From the NCBI GenBank assembly GCA_014859215.1, contig JACUUS010000154.1, positions 1-5,324 of the forward strand: DNA of 5,324 nucleotides, given 5' to 3'. Below are positions 1 through 5,301 of the stretch, in pieces (within the stretch, counting starts at the first letter, position 1; each line of letters starts with the position of its first letter). Position numbers and translations under genes: made by a program. Source of the DNA: Dehalococcoidia bacterium. Lineage in GTDB: Bacteria > Chloroflexota > Dehalococcoidia > SZUA-161. The notes under the pieces were generated by a model. It saw only the letters and a list, made by a program, of their open reading frames with translations, had not been told where the DNA came from and did not search any database.

Positions 1-1
1 C

Positions 2-457
2 GAGCAGAATACGCAGCTTACAATCAGCGGCACGGGATTCGCGGGCTACATGCCGATGAATCTGAAGATCGGCGGTTACACGTTCCCGATCAACCCGATC
101 ACAAGCGCGCAGGGCGTATTCTCGGCGACGGTAACCGTACCCGGTATTGCCCCAGGCACACATGTGGTGCAGGTCAACGACAACATTGATACGGCCAGTA
201 CATTCTTCGTGATCAAAGCGGCCGCTCCGACTGTCGCGAGCGCGCTTGCCACAGTTGCGGACGAACTGGTCAGGGTATGGGGCTACTTCGCCGGTGAGTG
301 GCAGATGTACGACCCGGCGGATGAGGTAGGCAGCGACCTTGACAACCTGACCCCCGGCAGGGGCTACTGGGTCAAGGTAAGCGAGGACTGCACGCTGATC
401 TACGGCGGCTTCAGCTACGAGCTGACCGCGGGCTGGAACAACATCGGCTGGAGATAA
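2..457 (+). CDS. C-terminal part of a surface protein with TIG/IPT-like domain (5' end outside window)
   Basis: The reading frame is open from base 2 to the TAA at 455-457. The ATG at 50 is therefore probably internal, and the gene begins to the left of the window. About 151 residues are visible. The first 60 or so (ISGTGFAGYMPMNLKIGG, then a GVFSATVTVPGIAPGTHVVQ stretch) have the pattern of a TIG/IPT or similar immunoglobulin-like beta-sandwich repeat: 'SGTGF', a strand with a Gly pair, then 'PGT-H-V-V'. After a short Ala/Thr/Val linker comes a Trp- and Tyr-rich C-terminal module (VWGYFAGEWQMYDP, LTPGRGYWVKV, TLIYGG, ending AGWNNIGWR). I recall similar terminal modules from large secreted proteins of Dehalococcoidia-like genomes. 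No transmembrane segment or sorting signal is visible at the C-terminus. A cell-surface or secreted structural role is inferred; the exact function is unknown. Confidence 0.8.
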   Translation, partial: EQNTQLTISGTGFAGYMPMNLKIGGYTFPINPITSAQGVFSATVTVPGIAPGTHVVQVNDNIDTASTFFVIKAAAPTVASALATVADELVRVWGYFAGEWQMYDPADEVGSDLDNLTPGRGYWVKVSEDCTLIYGGFSYELTAGWNNIGWR

Positions 458-471
458 AGAGGATAGCGGGT

Positions 472-504
472 TCCTGTGAGGGGCCCGGCCGGCCCCTCAC
501 AGGA
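472..504 (+). terminator. Strong hairpin after the surface-protein gene, probable terminator
   Basis: A perfect 14-bp stem (TCCTGTGAGGGGCC at 472-485 pairing with 491-504) closes a five-base loop, starting 15 bases after the stop codon at 457. No T-run follows on the plus strand (the next bases are CACACAACTT), so it is not a textbook intrinsic terminator. Position and stem strength still favour a termination or mRNA-end role. It also lies just upstream of the next gene's ribosome binding site, so an effect on that gene's leader is possible. Confidence 0.6.
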
Positions 505-514
505 CACACAACTT

Positions 515-520
515 AGGAGG
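515..520 (+). promoter_or_regulatory. Shine-Dalgarno AGGAGG that decides the start of the collagen-like gene
   Basis: A full AGGAGG lies 2 bases before the ATG at 523 but 8 bases before the in-frame ATG at 529. Eight bases is a normal spacing and two is too close, so 529 is taken as the start. Confidence 0.75.
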
Positions 521-528
521 AAATGAAT

Positions 529-1161
529 ATGACAAAATTGAGAGTAGTGGTCTTGCTGGCTGTAGCTGCGCTTCTCCTCTTTCCGGCCTTAACCTTTGCA
601 CAGGGAGTCGATCTGCCGTGTCGTTTCTACGGTACAGTCCTGGTAAACGGCGCTGCGGTGACTGAAGGCACCACCATCACGGTGGCGGTGGGTGAGGACA
701 CCTACACCACGGCAGTGGCAGCCTCCTCATACGGCGCTTCTGCTTTCGAGCTGAAGATCGAGCCGGGTGAAGGCGTGCACTACGCGGAAGGGACCCCCAT
801 CAGCTTCAGGATCGGCGACGTAGCCGCCCCGCAGACCGCTGCCTGGGAAGCCGGCGGAAACGTCCGCGTGAACCTGGCCATCGGCGAGCTGCCGCCCACA
901 GGTGGGGCGATCGCAGCGGTGAACGTGGAGATGATCTCGTCGAGCGAGGCCGCTTACGCGGAGTATGACAGCACTACCGGCATTTTGACCCTCTACATTC
1001 CGGAAGGCGAAGCAGGCCCGGCAGGCCCGAAGGGCGATACCGGCGCAACAGGCGCGGTAGGCCCGGCAGGCTCAGGGTCTATAGTGATCCCGATCATAGC
1101 TATAATCGTAGCTGTGATTGCAGCCGGTATGGCAGCAATGAGCTTAAGACGCAGAGTATAA
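529..1161 (+). CDS. Secreted, membrane-anchored protein with short collagen-like stalk
   Basis: The product is 210 residues from the ATG at 529; an in-frame ATG at 523 sits too close to the AGGAGG. Residues 1-24 form a signal peptide: basic MTKLR, a hydrophobic core, and LTFA before Gln25 as a likely signal peptidase I site. Residues about 27-118 look like an all-beta domain beginning CRFYGTVLVNGAAV, reminiscent of carboxypeptidase-regulatory-like folds. Residues about 128-159 end in STTGILTLYIPEG, the short strand often seen leading into bacterial and phage collagen-like segments. Gly-x-y triplets follow at Gly160, 163, 166, 169, 172, 175, 178 and 181. Residues about 184-204 form one membrane helix, followed by SLRRRV, whose positive charges place the C-terminus in the cytoplasm. 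The inferred topology is an exported domain held on the membrane by a short stalk. There is no lipobox, and Cys31 is unpaired. Function is unknown; adhesion or an envelope scaffold is possible. Confidence 0.85.
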   Translation: MTKLRVVVLLAVAALLLFPALTFAQGVDLPCRFYGTVLVNGAAVTEGTTITVAVGEDTYTTAVAASSYGASAFELKIEPGEGVHYAEGTPISFRIGDVAAPQTAAWEAGGNVRVNLAIGELPPTGGAIAAVNVEMISSSEAAYAEYDSTTGILTLYIPEGEAGPAGPKGDTGATGAVGPAGSGSIVIPIIAIIVAVIAAGMAAMSLRRRV

Positions 1162-1188
1162 GGTTTTGATACTGAGGAGTCCCGAGAA

Positions 1189-1219
1189 AGAAGCCGCCCG
1201 CCGTTTGCGGGCGGCTTCT
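1189..1219 (+). terminator. Hairpin after the collagen-like gene, probable terminator
   Basis: A perfect 13-bp stem pairs 1189-1201 (AGAAGCCGCCCGC) with 1207-1219 around the loop CGTTT, starting 28 bases after the stop codon. It is followed by CGCTCTTGAT, not a T-run. The very GC-rich stem and its position support a terminator. It separates the collagen-like gene from the tubulin-like gene. Confidence 0.7.
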
Positions 1220-1232
1220 CGCTCTTGATAGG

Positions 1233-1264
1233 GCCGGTCCCGAAGCTGGACCGGCGTCCGGACG
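1233..1264. repeat. Inverted repeat and adjoining palindrome in the leader region of the tubulin-like gene
   Basis: GCCGGTCC (1233-1240) pairs with GGACCGGC (1248-1255) around a 7-base loop. It abuts the perfect 10-base palindrome CGTCCGGACG (1255-1264). These lie 84-115 bases before the start of the tubulin-like gene, in the 186-base gap that also holds the terminator-like hairpin. They could be an operator, a second hairpin of the terminator, or a leader structure. I see no convincing -35/-10 pair in this gap. Confidence 0.4.
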
Positions 1265-1347
1265 GTGTGAGGGGTGTGGCCGGTTTCGATTTATGTGCTG
1301 CCTGGGCCGTCCGGCGCGAAGGCAGATACAGGCATCGGAGGTAAGAA

Positions 1348-2481
1348 ATGAGGGTTGGAGTTATCGGAGTTGGGCAGGCGGGGGGCAGAATCGCGGACCT
1401 GCTTACCTATCACAGCCTGTGGGGCAGGCACCAGGGCATTGTGCCCTTCGCCCTGGCGGTCAACTCGGCGCAGGCGGACCTCCTGGGTCTCAAGACCATC
1501 TCCAAGAAGGACCGCATTCTGGTCGGCCAGACCGTCGTCAAGGGACACGGGGTCGGCCTCAACCGGAAGGTAGGCGCCAAGGTGGCCAAGCACGGCCTGC
1601 ATACGGTCATGCACTCGATCACCGAGAAGGTCATTCACCATGTGGACGCCTTCATGGTGGTGGCGGGCCTCGGCGGAGGTACGGGCTCGGGCGGCGCGCC
1701 GGTGGTTATTTCCAAGCTGAGACAGGTCTACGAGGAGCCCATCTATTTCGTGGGCATCGTCCCCAGCGAGGACGAGGGCAAGCTGATGGCCATGAACGCC
1801 ATCGAGTGTTTGCAGGAAGTCGACGGGTTGGTCAACGGCATACTGCTGTTCGACAACGACGTGTGGAAGAAAGAGGGCCTTCCCCTGGAGACCAGCTACA
1901 GCATTATGAACCACGAGCTGGTCAAACCTCTTCCTCTCATGCTGGGAGCAGGCGAGACCGAGAACGAAAGGGTCGGCATCAAGGTCATCGACGCTTCCGA
2001 TATTATTAACTCCTGGGAAGGTTTCAGCTACATCGGCTATTCAGAGATGAAGGCCAAGAAGACAGGCGACAGATTCCTCTTCTTCAAGAAGAAGAGTTCT
2101 CTTGACCAGTTGAGCCCTGCCATGAGGTGCTATACCGCCGTCAGGAATGCCGCTACACTGCGGCTTACCGGCGAGTGCGACATCAAGAAGGCCAAGCGGG
2201 CGCTCATGATCATCGCCGGCCCGCCGGACGAGCTCAATATGGAGGGCTTCTCCCAGGCGAAGAGCTGGCTGGAAAGCGCCATATCGACGCCTGAGGTAAG
2301 AGGCGGCGACTGCCCGATTCGCGGGTGGGACTCGGTGGCGGGCGTGGTGATGCTTTCAGGATACACCGAGATTCCCCGCCTGGGCGTCACCATCAACAGT
2401 GTGAAAATACCCGAAAGCCTGAGGGGAGCCCCCGCAGGCAACCCGAGAGGGTCTGGCCGGGCGAGGCAGGAAGCGGACTAG
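1348..2481 (+). CDS. Divergent FtsZ/tubulin-superfamily GTPase
   Basis: The 377-residue protein starts at an ATG 5 bases after GGAGGT (1337-1342). Superfamily marks appear in order: a beta strand and GQAGGR loop (residues 9-14), Asn39 in the AVNSAQADLLGL segment, the tubulin/FtsZ signature GLGGGTGSGG (107-116) that contacts GTP phosphates, a VPSEDEG segment (138-144), FDND at 168-171 where FtsZ has its base-contacting Asn, and VIDASD (213-218), whose Asp215 and Asp218 match the DxxD of the FtsZ catalytic T7 loop. GTP binding and hydrolysis on polymerisation are therefore likely. It is unlike canonical FtsZ: T7 lacks the usual Asn, there is a Lys-rich hydrophobic segment (about 235-251, including FLFFKKK), and the tail after about residue 356 is Gly/Pro/Arg-rich without the FtsZ C-terminal peptide. 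It resembles CetZ or other FtsZ-like groups more than division FtsZ; the subfamily cannot be settled by eye. No ftsA, sepF or mur genes are nearby. Confidence 0.88.
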   Translation: MRVGVIGVGQAGGRIADLLTYHSLWGRHQGIVPFALAVNSAQADLLGLKTISKKDRILVGQTVVKGHGVGLNRKVGAKVAKHGLHTVMHSITEKVIHHVDAFMVVAGLGGGTGSGGAPVVISKLRQVYEEPIYFVGIVPSEDEGKLMAMNAIECLQEVDGLVNGILLFDNDVWKKEGLPLETSYSIMNHELVKPLPLMLGAGETENERVGIKVIDASDIINSWEGFSYIGYSEMKAKKTGDRFLFFKKKSSLDQLSPAMRCYTAVRNAATLRLTGECDIKKAKRALMIIAGPPDELNMEGFSQAKSWLESAISTPEVRGGDCPIRGWDSVAGVVMLSGYTEIPRLGVTINSVKIPESLRGAPAGNPRGSGRARQEAD

Positions 2482-2519
2482 CCCCTGCTTCTCGAGTGGA
2501 TTGAAGGGCGAGGAAGAAG

Positions 2520-2747
2520 ATGTTGAGAGTAAAACCTGTATGGTGGATTCCTATAGGAATCTGCATTATCGTGGGCGTTATCGGCATGATCCCCGTCGGC
2601 GCCGGGGAAAGCACGTTTCTTCCCTACCGGCCGGTTATTCCGCTGGCCCCGATCAGCTCCCTGCTGATCTGGATCATCGGCGGGGGCTTCTTCGTGTTCC
2701 TGGGCAGGCGGTCCACCGACAGGCCGATACGGACGCCGTTACGCTAG
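2520..2747 (+). CDS. Small protein with two membrane segments, downstream partner of the tubulin-like gene
   Basis: The 75-residue product starts at an ATG preceded by AGGAAG (2511-2516), 38 bases after the tubulin-like stop codon, so the two are probably co-transcribed. Hydrophobic segments lie at about residues 8-28 (WWIPIGICIIVGVIGMIPVG) and 43-61 (LAPISSLLIWIIGGGFFVFL). The short loop between them holds GESTFLPYRP. Basic residues occur at the N-terminus (Arg3, Lys5) and in the tail (GRRSTDRPIRTPLR), which puts both ends in the cytoplasm with the loop outside. I do not recognise a family. The context suggests a membrane anchor or partner for the GTPase, but that is inference. A longer overlapping frame (2501-2860) was discarded because it has no comparable hydrophobic pattern and runs into the convergent gene. 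Confidence 0.72.
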   Translation: MLRVKPVWWIPIGICIIVGVIGMIPVGAGESTFLPYRPVIPLAPISSLLIWIIGGGFFVFLGRRSTDRPIRTPLR

Positions 2748-2752
2748 GTCCG

Positions 2753-2806
2753 GTTGACAGCGCGCTTGATGCGCGGGAGAGAGTTGTCCCGCCTGGCGCT
2801 GTCAAC
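2753..2806. terminator. Nested inverted repeat at convergent gene ends, probable bidirectional terminator
   Basis: An outer perfect 11-bp repeat, GTTGACAGCGC (2753-2763) with GCGCTGTCAAC (2796-2806), encloses an inner 6-bp hairpin, GCGGGA (2773-2778) with TCCCGC (2787-2792). It fills the 54-base gap between the convergent small membrane protein gene and the hydrolase gene, and its right arm contains the hydrolase stop codon (2802-2804). Neither strand has a T-run after the stem. The position favours termination in both directions. Confidence 0.6.
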
Positions 2807-3440
2807 GCCAGTAGTCAAGCAACGCGACCGTTGTGTGATCGGGCAGGCCGGAGCTGGTAACCGTTAGCTTCGGCTGAAGAGCGACCTCCTTGAGCCCCAT
2901 CTCCTTCAGGAAGCCGTCCAGAGGTTCGAGGTCTTTTCGGACAACGTCTGTCTTGTAGTGCATGGGGATCGCCATCCTGGGCTCGAGAAGCCTTATTGTC
3001 TCAACCGCGCCCCGGGCGTCAAGCGTACATCCCCCTCCCACCGGCACCATGAGGACATCGATATTGCTCATCTGCTCCATCTGTTCCCCGGTCGGAACGT
3101 GACCCAGGTCCCCCAGGTGGCAGATGCTCACGTTTTCCATCTGCATGATGTAGGCGGTGTTCTTCCCGCGGACCGCACCGCATTCGTCGTCGTGAAACGT
3201 GGGCACTCCCGTGATGAACACGTTTGAAATCTCGTATTCACCCGGCCGCCGCACCACCCTGCATCCGTCCGTGAAGTCTGCTACACAGCTATGGGCGGGA
3301 TGATCGTGGCTGACCGTCACGATGGTGGGCGCGACCTTCTTGACCGGATACCCCAGAGTCCTGTCAAAGGGGTCCGTCAGGATCGTGACTTCTCTTCCCT
3401 TTATCCTGAAGCATGAGTGCCCCAGCCACACTATCTCCAT
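2802..3440 (-). CDS. UlaG-like metallo-beta-lactamase-fold hydrolase
   Basis: The product is 212 residues, a usual length for the small UlaG/YtkL-like group (COG2220 type). The start MEIVWLGHSCFRIKG is the expected first strands of the fold, so the ATG at 3440 is secure; GAGGAAGG lies upstream. Marks in order: LTDPFD (21-26), the metal motif SHDHPAHS (44-51), FHDD with His83, CHLGDLGH with Asp111 and His114, and IPMHYKT with His161. Relatives are metal-dependent hydrolases of mostly unknown substrate; UlaG itself is a lactonase of ascorbate 6-phosphate, which should not be assumed here. The classic HxHxDH reads H45-D-H47-P-A49-H50, so Ala replaces the second-metal Asp; activity may use one metal or be altered. 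There is no signal peptide, so it is cytoplasmic. The first 77 bases overlap the end of the transporter gene, which suggests coupled translation. Confidence 0.9.
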   Translation of the reverse strand: MEIVWLGHSCFRIKGREVTILTDPFDRTLGYPVKKVAPTIVTVSHDHPAHSCVADFTDGCRVVRRPGEYEISNVFITGVPTFHDDECGAVRGKNTAYIMQMENVSICHLGDLGHVPTGEQMEQMSNIDVLMVPVGGGCTLDARGAVETIRLLEPRMAIPMHYKTDVVRKDLEPLDGFLKEMGLKEVALQPKLTVTSSGLPDHTTVALLDYWR

Positions 3441-4845
3441 CTGCGGAAATCCTTCCTCGACTGAGAATCGATTCAGCGAGACTTGTTCTCGTTAACCAGC
3501 TTACGCCGAACAGGAGGACAATGCAAACGCCGAACCCCAGGAGCTCGAAGTACCTGAGATCGAACATCTTCACGGCAAGCGCTGTGCCGCCTCCTCCCAC
3601 GATGGCGCACAGGGCGCCGGCCGCGTTCACCTTGAGCTTCTCGCGGTAAAATCCGGCCACGATGGGAACGACCAGGCCGCTGGTGAAGATGGTGTACGCC
3701 AGGAGGAGCGAGCTGATTACGCCGCCCATTCGAAGCGCGATCAGAAGAGAGAGCCCTCCAAGCACGACCACGCCTGCGCGTGATACTATCAGGGCCTGCT
3801 TTTCACCAGCTCCGGGAACAGTCCGGCGGTAGATGTTCTGCCCCAGGATGACGCTCATGGTGAGCAGGACTGTATCGGCGGAGGACATGATTGCCGCGAG
3901 AAGAGCGGCCACCACGAGCCCGGTCACGCCTACCGGCAGGAGCTCCTGGATTACCATGGGGAACGCCTGCTCCGGCAGGATGCCGGGGAACAGCACGCGC
4001 GCCCCCATGCCGACGAAGATCACTCCGAAGGCGAGCGGGACTGTTATCAAGGCGGCTGTGAGGACCGAAGATCTCGCCACCTTCTCGTTCTTTGCGCTGA
4101 ACAGGCGCGAGTATATGTCGGGGCCGACCACGTAAGTCGCTCCGGTGAGCACCAGCAGGACCAGGAGGGCGTACCAGTCGAAGCCGATGCCCGTGGGGAA
4201 CGAGAGGAATCCGGGCGGGAGTGAAGCGAGAAGCTCGCCGGGTCCTCCCGCGTGAAAGATGACCAGGCTGACGCTGACCAGTATACCGGCGGCCAGTATT
4301 CCGAACTGGACGAAGTCCGTGCGTATTATGGAGTACTGGCCTCCAAGGATGGTGTAGAGCACGAATACGAGGGTTGCCCCTATCATCAGCAGGGACAGGT
4401 CGTAGGGCAGCAGCACGGCCAGTATCTTGCCCGCCGCCACGATCTGCGCCGCGGCCACCGCGGTCCAGGCGACGACGATGAGCACGGACGCGGAGAGCCC
4501 GGCCCTGTGGTCGTACTGTTTTTCGGCAAGCTCGGGCAGGGTATAGACCCCGGACCTCCTCACCTTCCTGGCGAGGAAAAGGCCCGTGATGATCAGGCCT
4601 GCGGTGCCGACCAGCAGCCACCATGCGCCCGAAAGTCCCCTGCTGAACCCGAGCCCGGCCATTCCCACCACGACCGATGCGCCTACTATGGTGGCCAGCA
4701 GCGAGCCCGCAATGAGCTTTGTGTTCCCGCTGCGGTTGGCCACATAGAAGCCGTCGGGGGAGGCCGCTTTCTTCCTCCGGTAGGCGTAGACCCCGATGCC
4801 CACCATTATGAGGAGGTAAAGGAGAATTATCGCGATGTCAAGCAT
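3364..4845 (-). CDS. Sodium:solute symporter (SSS) family transporter
   Basis: The 493-residue protein has about 13 hydrophobic segments, the usual SSS (PutP/PanF-like, LeuT fold) size and topology with the N-terminus outside. Family marks are NRSGNTKLIAGSLLATIVGAS (37-57, unwound first core helix region), the TDFVQ box at 176-180 after YTILGGQYS, the GPDIYSRLFSAKN stretch (241-253), and Ser321-Ser322 in AAIMSSADT, matching the paired Ser/Thr that binds Na+ at the Na2 site in PutP and vSGLT. Na+-driven uptake of a small organic solute is therefore likely; the substrate (amino acid, carboxylate, vitamin or other) cannot be told. The ATG at 4845 is preceded on its strand by GGGGGTG. The hydrophobic core ends near residue 450, and the last 25 residues (469-493, polar) are encoded inside the hydrolase gene in another frame. 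The hydrolase may act on the imported compound, which is a guess from context. Confidence 0.92.
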   Translation of the reverse strand: MLDIAIILLYLLIMVGIGVYAYRRKKAASPDGFYVANRSGNTKLIAGSLLATIVGASVVVGMAGLGFSRGLSGAWWLLVGTAGLIITGLFLARKVRRSGVYTLPELAEKQYDHRAGLSASVLIVVAWTAVAAAQIVAAGKILAVLLPYDLSLLMIGATLVFVLYTILGGQYSIIRTDFVQFGILAAGILVSVSLVIFHAGGPGELLASLPPGFLSFPTGIGFDWYALLVLLVLTGATYVVGPDIYSRLFSAKNEKVARSSVLTAALITVPLAFGVIFVGMGARVLFPGILPEQAFPMVIQELLPVGVTGLVVAALLAAIMSSADTVLLTMSVILGQNIYRRTVPGAGEKQALIVSRAGVVVLGGLSLLIALRMGGVISSLLLAYTIFTSGLVVPIVAGFYREKLKVNAAGALCAIVGGGGTALAVKMFDLRYFELLGFGVCIVLLFGVSWLTRTSLAESILSRGRISADGDSVAGALMLQDKGKRSHDPDGPL

Positions 4846-4883
4846 CTTTACACCCCCACACTAAGCCTCTTGCCTCGCAATCT

Positions 4884-4913
4884 ATCATGCTGGCCAACCA
4901 GCACCACTGGCAA
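4884..4913 (-). promoter_or_regulatory. Possible sigma-70-type promoter of the transporter-hydrolase pair
   Basis: On the minus strand, TTGCCA (4913-4908; 5 of 6 to TTGACA) is followed after 18 bases by CATGAT (4889-4884; 4 of 6 to TATAAT). This predicts a start near 4877 and a leader of roughly 30 bases. The spacer contains the 6-bp hairpin TGCTGG-CCAA-CCAGCA (4888-4903 on the plus strand), which could be an operator. The match is modest and lies in repeat-derived DNA. Confidence 0.3.
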
Positions 4914-4986
4914 TGAAAGTCGAGCCTGCGATAACCAGGAGAATAGGAACCTCCGGTTGACCGCTACATATGCCGCCCTGCCCCCC

Positions 4987-5009
4987 GGCGGCCCGTTGGC
5001 CCGCCGCTA
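4987..5009. repeat. GC-rich hairpin module, copy 1
   Basis: This 23-base unit begins GGCGGCCCG and ends CCCGCCGCTA. It matches the copy at 5302-5324 at 22 of 23 positions, differing by T versus A at its tenth base. GGCGG at the left can pair with CCGCC to the right around a 9-base interior. Confidence 0.75.
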
Positions 5010-5033
5010 CCATACCTTATCTGATCCCGATAG

Positions 5034-5053
5034 GTCGGGTTTCCCAACCCGAC
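5034..5053. repeat. Perfect 8-bp hairpin
   Basis: GTCGGGTT (5034-5041) pairs perfectly with AACCCGAC (5046-5053) around the four-base loop TCCC. It sits between copies 1 and 2 of the GC-rich module. No gene end is near on either strand within the window, so it looks like part of the repeat cluster and not a terminator for a known gene. Confidence 0.65.
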
Positions 5054-5092
5054 TGGACATGCAGCTTCGGAAACCTGCCCTAGGTTAATCCG

Positions 5093-5112
5093 GGCGGCCC
5101 GAGGCCCGCCGC
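5093..5112. repeat. GC-rich hairpin module, copy 2 (shorter)
   Basis: This reads GGCGGCCCGAGGCCCGCCGC, the same unit as copies 1 and 3 with one internal base missing. It can form the same GGCGG/CCGCC stem. It is not followed by the CTA seen after the other two copies. Confidence 0.65.
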
Positions 5113-5128
5113 GAACCCGTATGAGCAC

Positions 5129-5285
5129 GTCTTTGCGAGGAGGCCGCGATGAAATCGGGCCGACGAAGCAACCTCCCGGTCATTGCCAGACAGACCCCAT
5201 CGCGCCGGGCGCTTTTCCAGGTACCGGCAGGATTGCTTCGTTGTCCTCCTCCGGCATAGCCTCCGTCGGCCTGCCTCGCAATGAC
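5129..5285. repeat. Imperfect inverted-repeat element of about 157 bp (REP/MITE-like)
   Basis: The outer arms are GTCTTTGCGAGGAGGCC (5129-5145) and, reading the complement of 5268-5285, GTCATTGCGAGGCAGGCC. The inner arms are CGACGAAGCAACCTCCCGGT (5161-5180) and the complement of 5223-5244, which contains AACGAAGCAATCCTGCCGGT. The TTGCGAGG ... CGAAGCAA combination resembles an intergenic repeat that I recall seeing scattered in many environmental bacterial genomes. No transposase is encoded and no clear target duplication is visible. It may be a non-autonomous mobile element or a palindromic intergenic repeat. Confidence 0.7.
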
Positions 5286-5301
5286 GGAATAGGGGCCTCC
5301 G

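Noticed and set aside
595..625. Cys31 of the collagen-like protein as a lipoprotein anchor
   Set aside because: The residues before it (VDLP) do not fit a lipobox, and a signal peptidase I site sits six residues earlier.
1010..1085. Collagen-like run as a phage tail-fibre sign
   Set aside because: The protein has a signal peptide and a C-terminal membrane helix, and no phage genes surround it.
1291..2009. Long open frames on both strands (minus 1291-1914, plus 1293-2009) across the tubulin-like gene
   Set aside because: They are low-quality Arg/Gly/His-rich translations inside a gene with clear family motifs and a good ribosome binding site; typical shadows in GC-rich DNA.
2754..2759. TTGACA resembling a perfect -35 box
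   Set aside because: It is part of the left arm of the inverted repeat, and no -10-like hexamer follows at 16-18 bases (GAGAGA at 2777-2782).
2501..2860. 119-residue plus-strand frame over the small membrane protein
   Set aside because: It starts at TTG, lacks the hydrophobic pattern and crosses the convergent palindrome into the hydrolase gene.
3803..4624. 273-residue minus-strand open frame within the transporter
   Set aside because: An Arg-rich frame shadow of the transporter in the same strand direction; it has no membrane pattern or family motif.
4252..5088. 278-residue plus-strand open frame opposite the transporter start and running into the repeats
   Set aside because: The translation is polar and compositionally odd, and it lies antisense to a well-supported transporter; no motif or ribosome binding site supports it.
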